In this document: piece by piece, positions 35,342-44,365 of the stretch
Numbering within the stretch: the stretch's first letter is position 1
Layout of the letters: each line of letters opens with the position of its first letter
Source of the DNA: Paenibacillus agricola
GTDB taxonomy: Bacteria > Bacillota > Bacilli > Paenibacillales > NBRC-103111
Direction of reading: 5' to 3'
Assembly: GCF_011440305.1 (NCBI RefSeq)
Contig: NZ_JAAOIW010000007.1
Coordinates: 186,001 to 250,000 of the forward strand
Length of the DNA stretch: 64,000 nucleotides
The notes under the pieces: model-generated
Databases searched by the model: none
Told to the model about the DNA's origin: nothing
Seen by the model: the letters and a program-made list of their open reading frames with translations, nothing else
Position numbers and translations under genes: made by a program

Positions 35342-37003
35342 TTATTTTTTCTGGAGTGCACGTTGCTCCTTGAAAATTTCATAAATATCCTTGGTCAAAA
35401 TCATTTTGTCCTTATCCTTGGCATAGTAGCTTTTATACCACTCATCCACCTGCTTGCCGCCCGCTTTCAGCCAGGCTGCGATAGCATCCTGTTTGGCTTG
35501 CTCGGGGGTATAGCTTGGCGTCAATATCGACTTGACCCAGATATCACCCTCGCCGACACCAACCTGCTTCGTCGTGTTGGTCAGAATCAGCTGGAGCTCC
35601 TTCGGCAGCTGGGGCATTTGCTCGGCATGCGTCGGACCCGCGATCGGAAGGTCCAGATGGACAAAGGACGAGTTCGCTTCAAACATGGCCTTCACCTGGT
35701 TCTGGAGCGCATCCTTGGCATCCAGCTTTTCTGTGCCAAAATAACAAGTGCCCGCCAAAGTCGGGGAAGCCAGCATCGCAAAATCGCCAGCGCCGAAATT
35801 AAATTCGGTTTTCCATTTATCGAGGTTCGTCACCTGCGGGCATTGGCCTGGCTCGGTCTTGCTATGCACGCCTTCGAAGCCATAATACATGGCCTTCATA
35901 AATGTCTCGGATGCCGCAAAATCCACATACTGCATCACCGCTTCCAGATCCTTGGCTTCGGCGTTCACCGCCGCTGTCAGCTGCACCGGGTTAACAAGAA
36001 TCGGGTTAAACTGCCCTACCGGTGTTTTCGGATAAGGCATGACCGTAATTTCGGCACCCGGCACATTTTTTTTCAAATTCAAATAATAATCGCTGTAAAA
36101 GACAAAGGGCACATTAAATTGCTCCATATAGATGCCAATTTTACCCTTCAGGAAATCCTGCTTCGCCTTCGAACCGTTTTTATCGTTCAAGTAATCCCGA
36201 TCTACCAGGCCTTCATTATAGAGCTGTTTCTTAAACTCTGTAGCCGCTTTTATATGATCCCAGCCGTGAATAAGCTCGTTATTGTACACGATAAAGCCCG
36301 GATAGGTGACGCCAAACATTTCGTCGAGAATTGCTCCCGAATTGTAGGACATCGCCATGCCGTAGGTGTCCTTTTTGCCGTTGCCGTCCGGATCCTGCTC
36401 GGTGAAGGCTTTGGCCACCTGGTAAAGCTCCGCGGTGGTTTGTGGAATTTCCAGATTCAGCTTGGCCAGCCAATCCGTACGGATAAACAGACCCCGCTGC
36501 GGAATCGTTTCGTTGATACGCCCAAACTGGTACATCCGCCCATCGGGAGCCGTCCCTGCTTTCTTAAGCAACGGATATTTCTGTAAAAGCCCCTTATAGA
36601 CGGTGCTGTACTTCTCGATCATCTCGTCAATGGGACGAAGCTGCTGTTGGTCAATCAAGGGATTCTTAACCTGCGGTCCATATTCTAGGATCAAATCCGG
36701 CGCCCCGCCTCCGGCAAATAACGTATTCAGCCTTTGCTCGGACTGTGCCCGAGGCACCGCAATGAATTTCACTTGGACCGGACCGGCGTCGTTGATCCAT
36801 TGCGATATTTTATTGTTTTCAATCGTGCCCTCACTGGAGGGAATATTGCCGCGGTCATAGATGGTCGCGGTAATATGTCGCCGCTTCTCCAGATTGTGCG
36901 CTTCGCCCGCAGCAGTCTCGTCAGTTGGGGCAGAGCAGCCCGCACCGATAGCGAGGAGTGCCGCAGTACCCCATAGCAGCACCCTTTTCATTCGTTCAGA
37001 CAT
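35342..37003 (-). CDS. Sugar-binding lipoprotein of the first tandem ABC importer
   Basis: 553 residues. Signal peptide with lipobox AIGAGC (Cys about 23), then an LplA-type binding protein with DPDGNGKKDTYGMAMSYNS, as in the other tandem copy. The two lipoproteins are clearly related but strongly diverged. It lies 25 bp after the YtcP-type gene. A long open frame on the opposite strand is an artefact of codon choice. SD is GGGGGAGG close to ATG 37003; ATG 36991 is possible. Confidence 0.92.
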   Translation of the reverse strand: MSERMKRVLLWGTAALLAIGAGCSAPTDETAAGEAHNLEKRRHITATIYDRGNIPSSEGTIENNKISQWINDAGPVQVKFIAVPRAQSEQRLNTLFAGGGAPDLILEYGPQVKNPLIDQQQLRPIDEMIEKYSTVYKGLLQKYPLLKKAGTAPDGRMYQFGRINETIPQRGLFIRTDWLAKLNLEIPQTTAELYQVAKAFTEQDPDGNGKKDTYGMAMSYNSGAILDEMFGVTYPGFIVYNNELIHGWDHIKAATEFKKQLYNEGLVDRDYLNDKNGSKAKQDFLKGKIGIYMEQFNVPFVFYSDYYLNLKKNVPGAEITVMPYPKTPVGQFNPILVNPVQLTAAVNAEAKDLEAVMQYVDFAASETFMKAMYYGFEGVHSKTEPGQCPQVTNLDKWKTEFNFGAGDFAMLASPTLAGTCYFGTEKLDAKDALQNQVKAMFEANSSFVHLDLPIAGPTHAEQMPQLPKELQLILTNTTKQVGVGEGDIWVKSILTPSYTPEQAKQDAIAAWLKAGGKQVDEWYKSYYAKDKDKMILTKDIYEIFKEQRALQKK

Positions 37004-37028
37004 TGCCCTCCCCCTTCCTGATTAGCCC

Positions 37029-37898
37029 CTACCCCTTCACAGCACCCAGCATAACGCCCCTGACAAAAAAACGTTGCACAAACGGATAAACTACCAGCAT
37101 TGGAAGCATCATCAGCACGATCGCCGCGGCTTTTACCCCTTCAGCAACGAGCTGGACGTTATCCCCGGGAGCACGAAGCTCACCTAGCAGCTGTTGGTTT
37201 TGTACCATTTGCTGCACGAGCACGGCCATATTATAGCTGTCCGTTGAGTTCATAAAGAGCAGTACATTCATAAACGAATTCCAATACGATACCCCATAAA
37301 ATAATGTCAACGTCGCCAATACCGGCATGGAGAGCGGCAGCACAATTTGCCCAAGCAGCCTCCATTCATTGCAGCCGTCCATATGGGCCGCTTCCAGTAA
37401 TTCCTGCGGGATACGTTCAAAATAAGTACGCATAACGAGCATATTGTACGTGCTGACTAACGCCGGAAGCCAAATTGCCGCGTACGAATCCATCAGCCCA
37501 AAGCCCTTCACAACCAAGAAGGCGGGAATGATGCCTCCATTGAACAGCAGCGTAAAGACCATGGCAAGTGTAAAAAATCGCCGCGCATAAAAAGAGCGCC
37601 GGGACAACGGATAAGCGGCCAATATCGTAGCCAGCATACTGAGCACAACGCCAACACCTGTGATCACCACGCTGTTCAAAAACGATTGGATTATCCTCGT
37701 GCCCTTGAGCACTTCCCTGTAGGTGTCCCAAGTGAAATCCACCGGCCACATCCCGATGTCACCTGAAGTAATCGCATGGGCTCCGCTGAAGGAAAGTGCA
37801 CCGACATGGATCAAGGGCAGCAGACAGGTTAACGCGATAAGAGTCAGCAGCGTATAAGTGAACCCATAAAATAGCTTCTCACCTCTTGTTGGCTTCAT
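37029..37898 (-). CDS. Carbohydrate ABC transporter permease, YtcP type
   Basis: 289 residues from ATG 37898; GGGGGAG lies eight bases upstream and the preceding gene ends at 37912. Six membrane helices, LFNGGIIPAFLVVKGFG, and EAA loop LLEAAHMDGCNEWRLLGQIV. It forms the channel of the first tandem importer with the LplB-type permease encoded 13 bp upstream. Confidence 0.92.
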   Translation of the reverse strand: MKPTRGEKLFYGFTYTLLTLIALTCLLPLIHVGALSFSGAHAITSGDIGMWPVDFTWDTYREVLKGTRIIQSFLNSVVITGVGVVLSMLATILAAYPLSRRSFYARRFFTLAMVFTLLFNGGIIPAFLVVKGFGLMDSYAAIWLPALVSTYNMLVMRTYFERIPQELLEAAHMDGCNEWRLLGQIVLPLSMPVLATLTLFYGVSYWNSFMNVLLFMNSTDSYNMAVLVQQMVQNQQLLGELRAPGDNVQLVAEGVKAAAIVLMMLPMLVVYPFVQRFFVRGVMLGAVKG

Positions 37899-37911
37899 CA
37901 GCCGACTCCCC

Positions 37912-38820
37912 CTACCAAAGCCCCTGCCCGTATTTGCGAGCCAGCCCATTAGCCGCCAGCACCAATACCAAAGCTACTGCCGACTCGAGCAGCCCCATCG
38001 CCGCCGTCAAGCTGAATTGCCCCTGCTGGATGCCTGCCCGGTACACATAGGTGCTGATCACCTCTGATACGCCGTTAACCCCATCGTTTTGGAGGTTATA
38101 GACGGGATCAAACCCAACATCCATCACATGGCCAACAGCCAAAATAGCCAGCAGGCTCATCGTGGTCTGGATGCCTGGCAAGGTGACATGCCAAAGCTGC
38201 CTCAGCTTGCCTGCACCATCCATTGCTGCGGCCTCATAAAGGCTCGGATCGATCGAACATAGCGCAGCCAAATAAATGATCGCATTAAAGCCCATCTCCT
38301 TCCATACACCTGAAGCAATGAAGATAGCGATCCATGAAGCCGGCTTGTACAAGAACGGGTACGGCTTGCCGAATAGCTGTTCGATCCCACGGTTGATCAC
38401 GCTGGACTCTATCGAAAACAGAGTCAACACCAGACCGCCAACAACGACCCAGGAGAGAAAATGGGGCAAGTAGATCACTGTCTGCACGAGCCTTTTAAAC
38501 CACGACTTTCGTATTTCATTCAGCATGATTGCCAGCATAACGGGGACTGGAAACCCGAATACCAAGCTCAATACGCTTAAACCCAATGTATTGCGAATGA
38601 TATTCAAAGTTTGCGATTGGTCGAAAAGCATTTGGAAATTGGCAAGCCCTACCCAAGGGCTGCGAACCATTCCTGCGGCAAGGCTGTAATCCTTAAAAGC
38701 GACCAGCACACCAAGCATCGGAAGGTATTTAAACGAAAGGTAAAACAGGATGACTGGAATAAACATCAGCAGCAGGGGAAGGTTGTGATGGAGCCTTTTT
38801 TTGTTAATGACAAGCCGCAT
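37912..38820 (-). CDS. Carbohydrate ABC transporter permease, LplB type
   Basis: 302 residues, six membrane helices. Motifs LFYLSFKYLPMLGVLVAFKD and SPWVGLANFQMLF, EAA loop YEAAAMDGAGKLRQLWHVTL. It is the first gene of the six-gene tandem importer operon and has its own promoter region (38821-38936), which shares a long element with the promoter region of the kinase gene. Confidence 0.92.
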   Translation of the reverse strand: MRLVINKKRLHHNLPLLLMFIPVILFYLSFKYLPMLGVLVAFKDYSLAAGMVRSPWVGLANFQMLFDQSQTLNIIRNTLGLSVLSLVFGFPVPVMLAIMLNEIRKSWFKRLVQTVIYLPHFLSWVVVGGLVLTLFSIESSVINRGIEQLFGKPYPFLYKPASWIAIFIASGVWKEMGFNAIIYLAALCSIDPSLYEAAAMDGAGKLRQLWHVTLPGIQTTMSLLAILAVGHVMDVGFDPVYNLQNDGVNGVSEVISTYVYRAGIQQGQFSLTAAMGLLESAVALVLVLAANGLARKYGQGLW

Positions 38821-38862
38821 TCCCTACACCATCCAGCATTTTTTGTTTGCTTTATGTAGCTA

Positions 38863-38936
38863 ATTGTAAGGGAATTGGCAGCTGTCGACATCTACGATTT
38901 ATGGGGAAAACGAGACAATCTTTAGATCATTACTGG
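38863..38936 (-). promoter_or_regulatory. Regulated promoter of the tandem importer operon (shared element, copy 2)
   Basis: On the minus strand a stretch of about 48 bp (38889-38936) containing GATCTAAAGATT and CCCCATAAATCG ends in TAGATG. TACAAT (38863-38868) lies exactly 20 bp further. It closely matches the region 42348-42397 ahead of the kinase gene, where the same distances occur. It is probably the binding site of the AraC-type response regulator. Confidence 0.65.
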
Positions 38937-40462
38937 TGCAGCTTGCGGTAATCCTTGGGGGTGAGGCCGGTGGCCTGCTTGAACAGCTTGGCAAAGTAAT
39001 TGGGCAAATCATAGCCGATCCTGCCCGATACCTCAGTAATTTTCATATCAGTGTTGGCGAGCAGCTGCTTCGCTTTCTCCATGCGCAGCTCGACCAAATA
39101 ATCAACAAAGCTGCGACCGGTTTCTTTTTTAAACAAATGGCTGAAATACGCAGCATTCAAATGCACCTGTGAGGCCACCTGCTGCAAAGGAAGCTGCTCA
39201 GCATAATGCTCCTCCATATAACGTGCCGCCTTTGATACCGCATTCTCGCTATATTTGCCCTGCCATGTATGAAAATTGTCCAAAAACCGATCCGTTTCCG
39301 CCGCCATCCAGCCTTGCACCTCGCCAATGCTGACACATCCATGCAGCTCGCCTATACGTGCCGTCAATACTTGCGGCTCCGCTATCCGCTCAAGCTCCTT
39401 ACGTGCCGTATCCTGCAAGGCAAAGCTGAGCGATAACGCCTCGATTTTGCCGTTCTCCACGGACAGGCCATGAATTCCCTTGATCAGCTGGCCGAGGTAT
39501 TGCTTTAACGGCTCCATTTGCCCGGCTATCATAAAAGCAGCCAGCTGGGCACGGATCAGCTGCTGCCGGGCGCGGTTCATCGGAAAAGCGGCCTCCGGCT
39601 CTTCCTCCTTCTCTGGGCGCTCCGCTATTTTCGTCCCTTCCACGGCGGCCTCGTATAGGTCAGCCAGCTGGGCAAGGCCTTTGACCGAACCGGCAGCATG
39701 CGAGGATACACATAAGCCCAGCAGATGGTTAACCGTATGGCATACCGCAGCACAAACGGCCTCCTCCTGATCGGTATCCTTCAGAAGTAACGCATACCGC
39801 CCATACTCAATTAGCAGCAGCTTGCCGGCGATCCTGTGGATATCTAACAATTCACTAATAATATTTAAGACTGCAAACTGCAATAATGGCACATCCCGTT
39901 TCGTATATTGCTTATGGGCAGGGTAGTAATCCATAACTCGGAACAGGATCAGCTTGCTGGTACCCAAGTCTCGTTCGAGCTCTTCCACTGGCTCCATACG
40001 GTAAGGGAATTTTAGGAATACCGCTCTTAATGTATTTTCCAGCTGCAGCTGATGCTCCGTTTCCGCTTTCCTAAGCTTGGCCTGCTTTTCCAGCACAAGC
40101 TCGTACACCTTATCCAGCGCACGATTAATATCCTGCTTGCTGCAAGGCTTGATAAGCAGATCAAGTGCGCCGTAGCGAAGCGCAGTTTGCGCGTATTGAA
40201 AATCCTGGAAACCCGTTATAACGATAAACTCAATATCCGGGAACCTGGCTTTGACACGCTGTAGCAGCTCTAATCCATTCATTAGCGGCATGCGGATATC
40301 CGTGATCACGAGGTCCGGCAGCAGCTCCGCAATCATCGCCTCCGCATCCATCCCGTTCTCTGCTTCGCCACACACGCTCCAGTCCGTTCCCGATCCGGCA
40401 ATCATTTTCGCAAGCCCTTTACGGAACAACGGTTCATCCTCAACCAGAAGCAGTTGGTTCAC
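38930..40462 (-). CDS. YesN-type response regulator with AraC DNA-binding domain
   Basis: 510 residues from GTG 40462, which has AAAGGAGG eight bases upstream; the longer ATG form is not supported. Receiver domain (1-120) with Asp in VITDIRMPLMNG and Lys in LIKPC. A GGDEF-like middle part, then an AraC double HTH (about 410-510) ending in GLTPKDYRKLHQ. It overlaps the kinase gene by 23 bp. It probably binds the shared elements at 38889-38936 and 42348-42397, controlling the importer operon and its own transcript. Confidence 0.93.
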   Translation of the reverse strand: MNQLLLVEDEPLFRKGLAKMIAGSGTDWSVCGEAENGMDAEAMIAELLPDLVITDIRMPLMNGLELLQRVKARFPDIEFIVITGFQDFQYAQTALRYGALDLLIKPCSKQDINRALDKVYELVLEKQAKLRKAETEHQLQLENTLRAVFLKFPYRMEPVEELERDLGTSKLILFRVMDYYPAHKQYTKRDVPLLQFAVLNIISELLDIHRIAGKLLLIEYGRYALLLKDTDQEEAVCAAVCHTVNHLLGLCVSSHAAGSVKGLAQLADLYEAAVEGTKIAERPEKEEEPEAAFPMNRARQQLIRAQLAAFMIAGQMEPLKQYLGQLIKGIHGLSVENGKIEALSLSFALQDTARKELERIAEPQVLTARIGELHGCVSIGEVQGWMAAETDRFLDNFHTWQGKYSENAVSKAARYMEEHYAEQLPLQQVASQVHLNAAYFSHLFKKETGRSFVDYLVELRMEKAKQLLANTDMKITEVSGRIGYDLPNYFAKLFKQATGLTPKDYRKLHQ

Positions 40463-42278
40463 CCTCCCCGCCTCCTTTCTTAGACTCATAAGCTACACAT
40501 GGCAAAATCAACCGCATCAGGGTACCCTGCCGCAAACGCTGGATGTCCAGCCTGTAGGGCTCTCCGTGCACCAAATAAATACGCCGGATCACATTGCGGA
40601 TGCCGATGCTCTCCCGTTCCCGATGCGGGTCGTAGGCGGACTGATCCTTGGTCATATGGTGAATGGCCTCCACATCCATCCCGCATCCATTATCCTCAAT
40701 TTCAATATGCATTTCAGCATGCATACGGAAAGCGCGAATCGACAAGCGCTTGTCGGCCGTCTGGTCGCGGAAGGCATGCACAAACACGTTCTCTACAAGC
40801 GGCTGCAGTAGTAGCCTTTGCATCCCGCACTTTGCCAGCTCCGCTTCGGCTTCGATACTGACATGCAGGCCCTCGCCATGCCGAGCCTCCTGTATCGTCA
40901 TATAATTACGGATCTGCGCCAGCTCCTCCTGCAAGGTGCTTGGTGTCGATATGGAAGCCAAGGAGTATCTCAGCAGCTCCGATAAGCTGGTCACCAGCGA
41001 AGCGGTCTCGGCGTCGTCGTAAAGCAGCATAATTTTCCAATAAATCGAGTTGAGCGCATTATACAGAAAATGCGGATTGAGCTGGGCCTGGAGCGCCTTC
41101 AGCTCCGCCTCCTTCTCACTCAGCTTGCTGACATATACCTCCTGAATGAGGGATTGAATATTGGCAACCATCGCATTAAAGCTTTCCGCCAGAAAAGCAA
41201 ATTCATCATTCGAGGTTGTAGCGATTTCCACCTGCAAATTCCCTTTGCGTAGCTGCTGCATGGCCCCAACCAGCCCTTGCAGCGGCTGCAGCAGCTTGCC
41301 GCTAAAGAAGGAAACACTGACCGCCATAAGGATGACGCTGACAAGGCCGGAAATTAACGCGACCTGGTATACACTGCGACCTTTGGCTTCAATATCGGCA
41401 AGTGAAATTCCGCTCACTAGCGTGAATGACCGTGGATCATAGGTGCTTTTGACAAATAAATAGTCATTGCCGTCGTTGCGCTGGGTGAAGGTTCCTTCTT
41501 GGTGAGCCCCGTCCGGTACGAATCCGCCGCCTCCCTCAGGCTCGCGGCTGTAAAGAAGCCGGTTATATTGGTCATATATGTAGGCGCCTGTCGTCCGTCC
41601 TTCCATCAGTGAGTCAAGCGGGCTGGCTAGGAAGGATTCATCAATAATCATAATAATCATGCCGTATACCGTCTGCTGTTTGGTCGATTTGAGCAGCCGC
41701 GCAGCTACCAGATGGCTTTTCTCACCTGAGGGCTCGGAGGAATCGGAGATTTGTAATCGTTGCCATACAAGCTCGGCGGATTGGTTTTTCAAGCCGCTTT
41801 TCACCTTTTCATAAAACTCAGGAAATTCGAGCTGCATCGAGGGGCTGTTATGGCTAAAATAATGGTTATTTCCCTGCAAATCCACAATATATAAGGCACG
41901 GATTTGCGGGGTCTCGTTTTTAACAGGCAATAAAATATCCGCTAAATCCCGCTCTAATATAAATCTGCGGTATTCCTTGCTCTCACCGTCCGCTGGCTCC
42001 GTGTGCATGCCTTGAACGATTTGCTCAATCAGCGGATGAAAAAAAATAAAGTCGGTGATCCGGTACATATCCTGAATTTTGAAGCCAATCTGCTCAATCG
42101 TTTGCTTGCTCGTATTGAGGTATTGCTTGCTGATTTCACTTTCGAACAGATTCAAATAAATTCTATAGGAAGCATATCCGGTAACCAAGGAGCAGGCAAT
42201 AATAATGACGGACAGCACCAAAATTAATTTCACTTTGAAATGTTGATTGATGTATTGGAGAACATGCCGATGCCTCAT
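40440..42278 (-). CDS. YesM-type sensor histidine kinase
   Basis: 612 residues. Membrane helices near 16-38 and 305-330 flank an extracellular sensor. HAMP, then QLNPHFLYNALNSIYWK with the phospho-His near 402, and an HATPase domain with LLQPLVENVFVHAF and DNGCGMD. It pairs with the response regulator whose start overlaps its end by 23 bp. Its promoter region carries the shared regulatory element. It most likely senses the sugar or binding protein of the tandem importers. Confidence 0.93.
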   Translation of the reverse strand: MRHRHVLQYINQHFKVKLILVLSVIIIACSLVTGYASYRIYLNLFESEISKQYLNTSKQTIEQIGFKIQDMYRITDFIFFHPLIEQIVQGMHTEPADGESKEYRRFILERDLADILLPVKNETPQIRALYIVDLQGNNHYFSHNSPSMQLEFPEFYEKVKSGLKNQSAELVWQRLQISDSSEPSGEKSHLVAARLLKSTKQQTVYGMIIMIIDESFLASPLDSLMEGRTTGAYIYDQYNRLLYSREPEGGGGFVPDGAHQEGTFTQRNDGNDYLFVKSTYDPRSFTLVSGISLADIEAKGRSVYQVALISGLVSVILMAVSVSFFSGKLLQPLQGLVGAMQQLRKGNLQVEIATTSNDEFAFLAESFNAMVANIQSLIQEVYVSKLSEKEAELKALQAQLNPHFLYNALNSIYWKIMLLYDDAETASLVTSLSELLRYSLASISTPSTLQEELAQIRNYMTIQEARHGEGLHVSIEAEAELAKCGMQRLLLQPLVENVFVHAFRDQTADKRLSIRAFRMHAEMHIEIEDNGCGMDVEAIHHMTKDQSAYDPHRERESIGIRNVIRRIYLVHGEPYRLDIQRLRQGTLMRLILPCVAYESKKGGGEGEPTASG

Positions 42279-42321
42279 TATTTATATTCCTCCTGAAGAC
42301 TTCTACAAGGTCCCCATAGCC

Positions 42322-42397
42322 AGTGTAGTCCATTTGCCGGCTTTAAACATCTATAAATTATGGGCGAATAGCTATAATTTTTAGATAATAGTTACAG
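42322..42397 (-). promoter_or_regulatory. Regulated promoter of the kinase-regulator pair (shared element, copy 1)
   Basis: On the minus strand the 50-bp stretch 42348-42397, containing TATCTAAAAATT and GCCCATAATTTA, ends in TAGATG. TACACT (42322-42327) follows after exactly 20 bp. The stretch starts 70 bp upstream of the kinase start; copy 2 starts 69 bp upstream of the importer start. Same order, spacing and strand argue for one regulator. Confidence 0.65.
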
Positions 42398-42430
42398 ATT
42401 TTTGGATCATCGTCACAGGTCTACGTCCCG

Positions 42431-42790
42431 CTATAGAATATCCTCATCCTCGTCCCTATTCATATCCATATCGTCATCTATATCCATAGGAATATATCGG
42501 TATGTGGCCAAGTCAATTCGCCCCTCTGCATTCAAGACCACACCCTCGCCTTGCAAATGGAGCATCTGCAAAGAGCGCGATTCCTCATCCTTGATCGCAA
42601 TTTCCCCTTTGGCGTTGACCACCCTATGCCAAGGAAGCTTATGGATGCCGCTTAACGCATGCAAAATCCGTACCACCTGCCTCGCCCCTCTGGGGCTTCC
42701 AGCAACCGCTGCCACTTGTCCATACGTCATTACAGAACCTGCCGGTATGCTCTTAATAATCGTAATGACCCTTAAAGTATAAGGTTTCAT
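42431..42790 (-). CDS. Alkyltransferase-like protein (ATL, MGMT family without the acceptor Cys)
   Basis: 119 residues. It is the C-terminal O6-alkylguanine-DNA alkyltransferase fold with the HTH GSPRGARQVVRILHA (about 31-45). The acceptor motif reads LPWHRVV, so Trp54 stands where MGMT/Ogt has Cys in PCHR. Proteins with this change (S. pombe Atl1, E. coli YbaZ) bind alkylated guanine without repairing it and hand the lesion to nucleotide excision repair. The last ~17 residues form an Asp/Met-rich acidic tail. The gene is divergent from murC. Confidence 0.9.
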   Translation of the reverse strand: MKPYTLRVITIIKSIPAGSVMTYGQVAAVAGSPRGARQVVRILHALSGIHKLPWHRVVNAKGEIAIKDEESRSLQMLHLQGEGVVLNAEGRIDLATYRYIPMDIDDDMDMNRDEDEDIL

Positions 42791-42862
42791 CGTGCTCTCC
42801 CCGCTTCCTCAAGCCTTGCATGTATATCGATGTATAAAATATTGTATAATGGTTATATAGAC

Positions 42863-42907
42863 AGAAGCAATAATGACATACGGTCATTATATAACGTAAT
42901 TGCTTCT
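42863..42907 (+). promoter_or_regulatory. Leader hairpin before murC, terminator-like
   Basis: AGAAGCAAT (42863-42871) pairs with ATTGCTTCT (42899-42907), and inside it ATAATGAC (42870-42877) pairs with GTCATTAT (42883-42890). It is followed by TTTT and then directly by the GGAGG of murC. It could act as an attenuator or hide the ribosome binding site. Confidence 0.5.
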
Positions 42908-42920
42908 TTTGGAGGTTACT

Positions 42921-44213
42921 ATGGATCGTTATCATTTTATTGGAATTAAAGGCAGTGGGATGAGTGCGTTGGCACAAATTGTATACGACTTGGGAAATAG
43001 CGTCCAAGGGGAGGACATCGCGCCTTATTTGTTCACCCAAGCACCCTTGGACTCGCGCAGCATTCCTTTATATACGTTCGGGGAAGCCCCTTTATCCCAG
43101 CCGATGGAGGTCATTGCCTCTAACGCTTACAGTGATGAGCATCCTTCCATTGTGAAGTGCAAGGAATTAGGCCTGCCTGTCAAACGCTACCATCATTTTC
43201 TCGGGGATTGGATGCGTGGTTATACCAGTATTGCAATTACAGGGGCACATGGCAAAACGACAACGACCGGCATGATGGTCCACGCGCTTCAAGCCGTCGA
43301 ACCTACCTGTAGCCTGATCGGAGACGGAACCGGCAACGGGCATCCCGATGCACGCCTGTTCATCTTTGAAAGCTGCGAGTACAAGCGCCACTTCCTTGCC
43401 TATAAACCGGATATAGCGGTGATTACGAATATTGATTTTGACCATCCTGATTATTTCGCTGATCTGGATGATGTTAGGCATGCCTTTGAGGAAATGGCCG
43501 CCCTGACTGGCAAGCAATTGGTAGTATGTGGCGATGACCCGCAAATCCGCCTGCTGCAAACGGAGACGCCGATGCTGCGCTACGGCTTCGAGCCGGATAA
43601 TGAGCTGGTCGCCTCCGAGCTTAAAGTGGAAAATAACTGTGTAGCCTTTGATGTCCATTACAAGGGCACTTGGATTGATCGTTTCACGATCCCTTCCTTT
43701 GGCAAGCACAATGTATTAAACAGTTTAGCTGTGATCGGAGTCGCGTTGGTATTAGACCTCGATATGGAGCTGATCCGAGCGCAGATGGCCACATTCCCTG
43801 GAGTAAAACGGAGATTCACCGAAAAGCCATGGCACTCCAATATCGTGATTGATGATTATGCGCACCATCCTTCAGAGATCAAGGCTACCCTTGAAGCCGT
43901 AAGGAGCAAATACCCGGGCAACAAGGTTGTTGCTGTCTTTCAACCCCATACCTATAGCCGATTGGAAAAGCTGTTGGAGGACTTTGCCCTCACGCTACAA
44001 GAAGCCGATGATGTATTCCTATGCCCGATATTCGGCTCCGCGCGAGAAAATAATGGCGCTATTGCCATCGAGCATCTGCAAGCACGGATTCCGAATGCGC
44101 GCCTCCTGTCTGAGGACGTTGCCGCCGATTTGGCTGCCTACCAAGACGCCATCCTTGTATTTATGGGTGCAGGCGATATCCAGAAATACCAAGCCCGTTT
44201 GTTTGAGGCTTAG
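42921..44213 (+). CDS. murC: UDP-N-acetylmuramate--L-alanine ligase
   Basis: 430 residues from ATG 42921 (GGAGG six bases upstream; the longer form is not supported). Rossmann-type N-terminus GIKGSGMSALAQIVYDLGN, central ATP-binding P-loop ITGAHGKTTTTGMM (about 106-119), and a C-terminal Mur ligase domain with YAHHPSEIKATL, the MurC-type signature. It adds L-Ala to UDP-MurNAc in cytoplasmic peptidoglycan synthesis. The length matches MurC of Bacillus. A terminator-like leader hairpin precedes it. It stands alone, as in B. subtilis. Confidence 0.92.
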   Translation: MDRYHFIGIKGSGMSALAQIVYDLGNSVQGEDIAPYLFTQAPLDSRSIPLYTFGEAPLSQPMEVIASNAYSDEHPSIVKCKELGLPVKRYHHFLGDWMRGYTSIAITGAHGKTTTTGMMVHALQAVEPTCSLIGDGTGNGHPDARLFIFESCEYKRHFLAYKPDIAVITNIDFDHPDYFADLDDVRHAFEEMAALTGKQLVVCGDDPQIRLLQTETPMLRYGFEPDNELVASELKVENNCVAFDVHYKGTWIDRFTIPSFGKHNVLNSLAVIGVALVLDLDMELIRAQMATFPGVKRRFTEKPWHSNIVIDDYAHHPSEIKATLEAVRSKYPGNKVVAVFQPHTYSRLEKLLEDFALTLQEADDVFLCPIFGSARENNGAIAIEHLQARIPNARLLSEDVAADLAAYQDAILVFMGAGDIQKYQARLFEA

Positions 44214-44279
44214 CTCCCAGCATGACAAGCCAAGTTGCCGTAGAATAAGTCTATCTGGCTCATAGGCAATATAAACAGG

Positions 44280-44317
44280 TAAGACCGGAAATCCTTGGAG
44301 GATTACCGGTCTTATTT
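44280..44317 (+). terminator. Intrinsic terminator after murC
   Basis: TAAGACCGG-A-AATCC pairs with GGATT-A-CCGGTCTTA around TTGGA, followed by TTTG. It can also serve the convergent small gene. Confidence 0.83.
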
Positions 44318-44365
44318 GCTTATCTCAATAGGTTGGGTTGTATGGTGGTGGTGCTGTAAAACGAA

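Noticed and set aside
35270-36586. Long open frame of 438 codons opposite the first tandem lipoprotein gene
   Set aside because: It is antisense to a well-supported lipoprotein gene and its translation is low-complexity and basic, without a domain or ribosome binding site.
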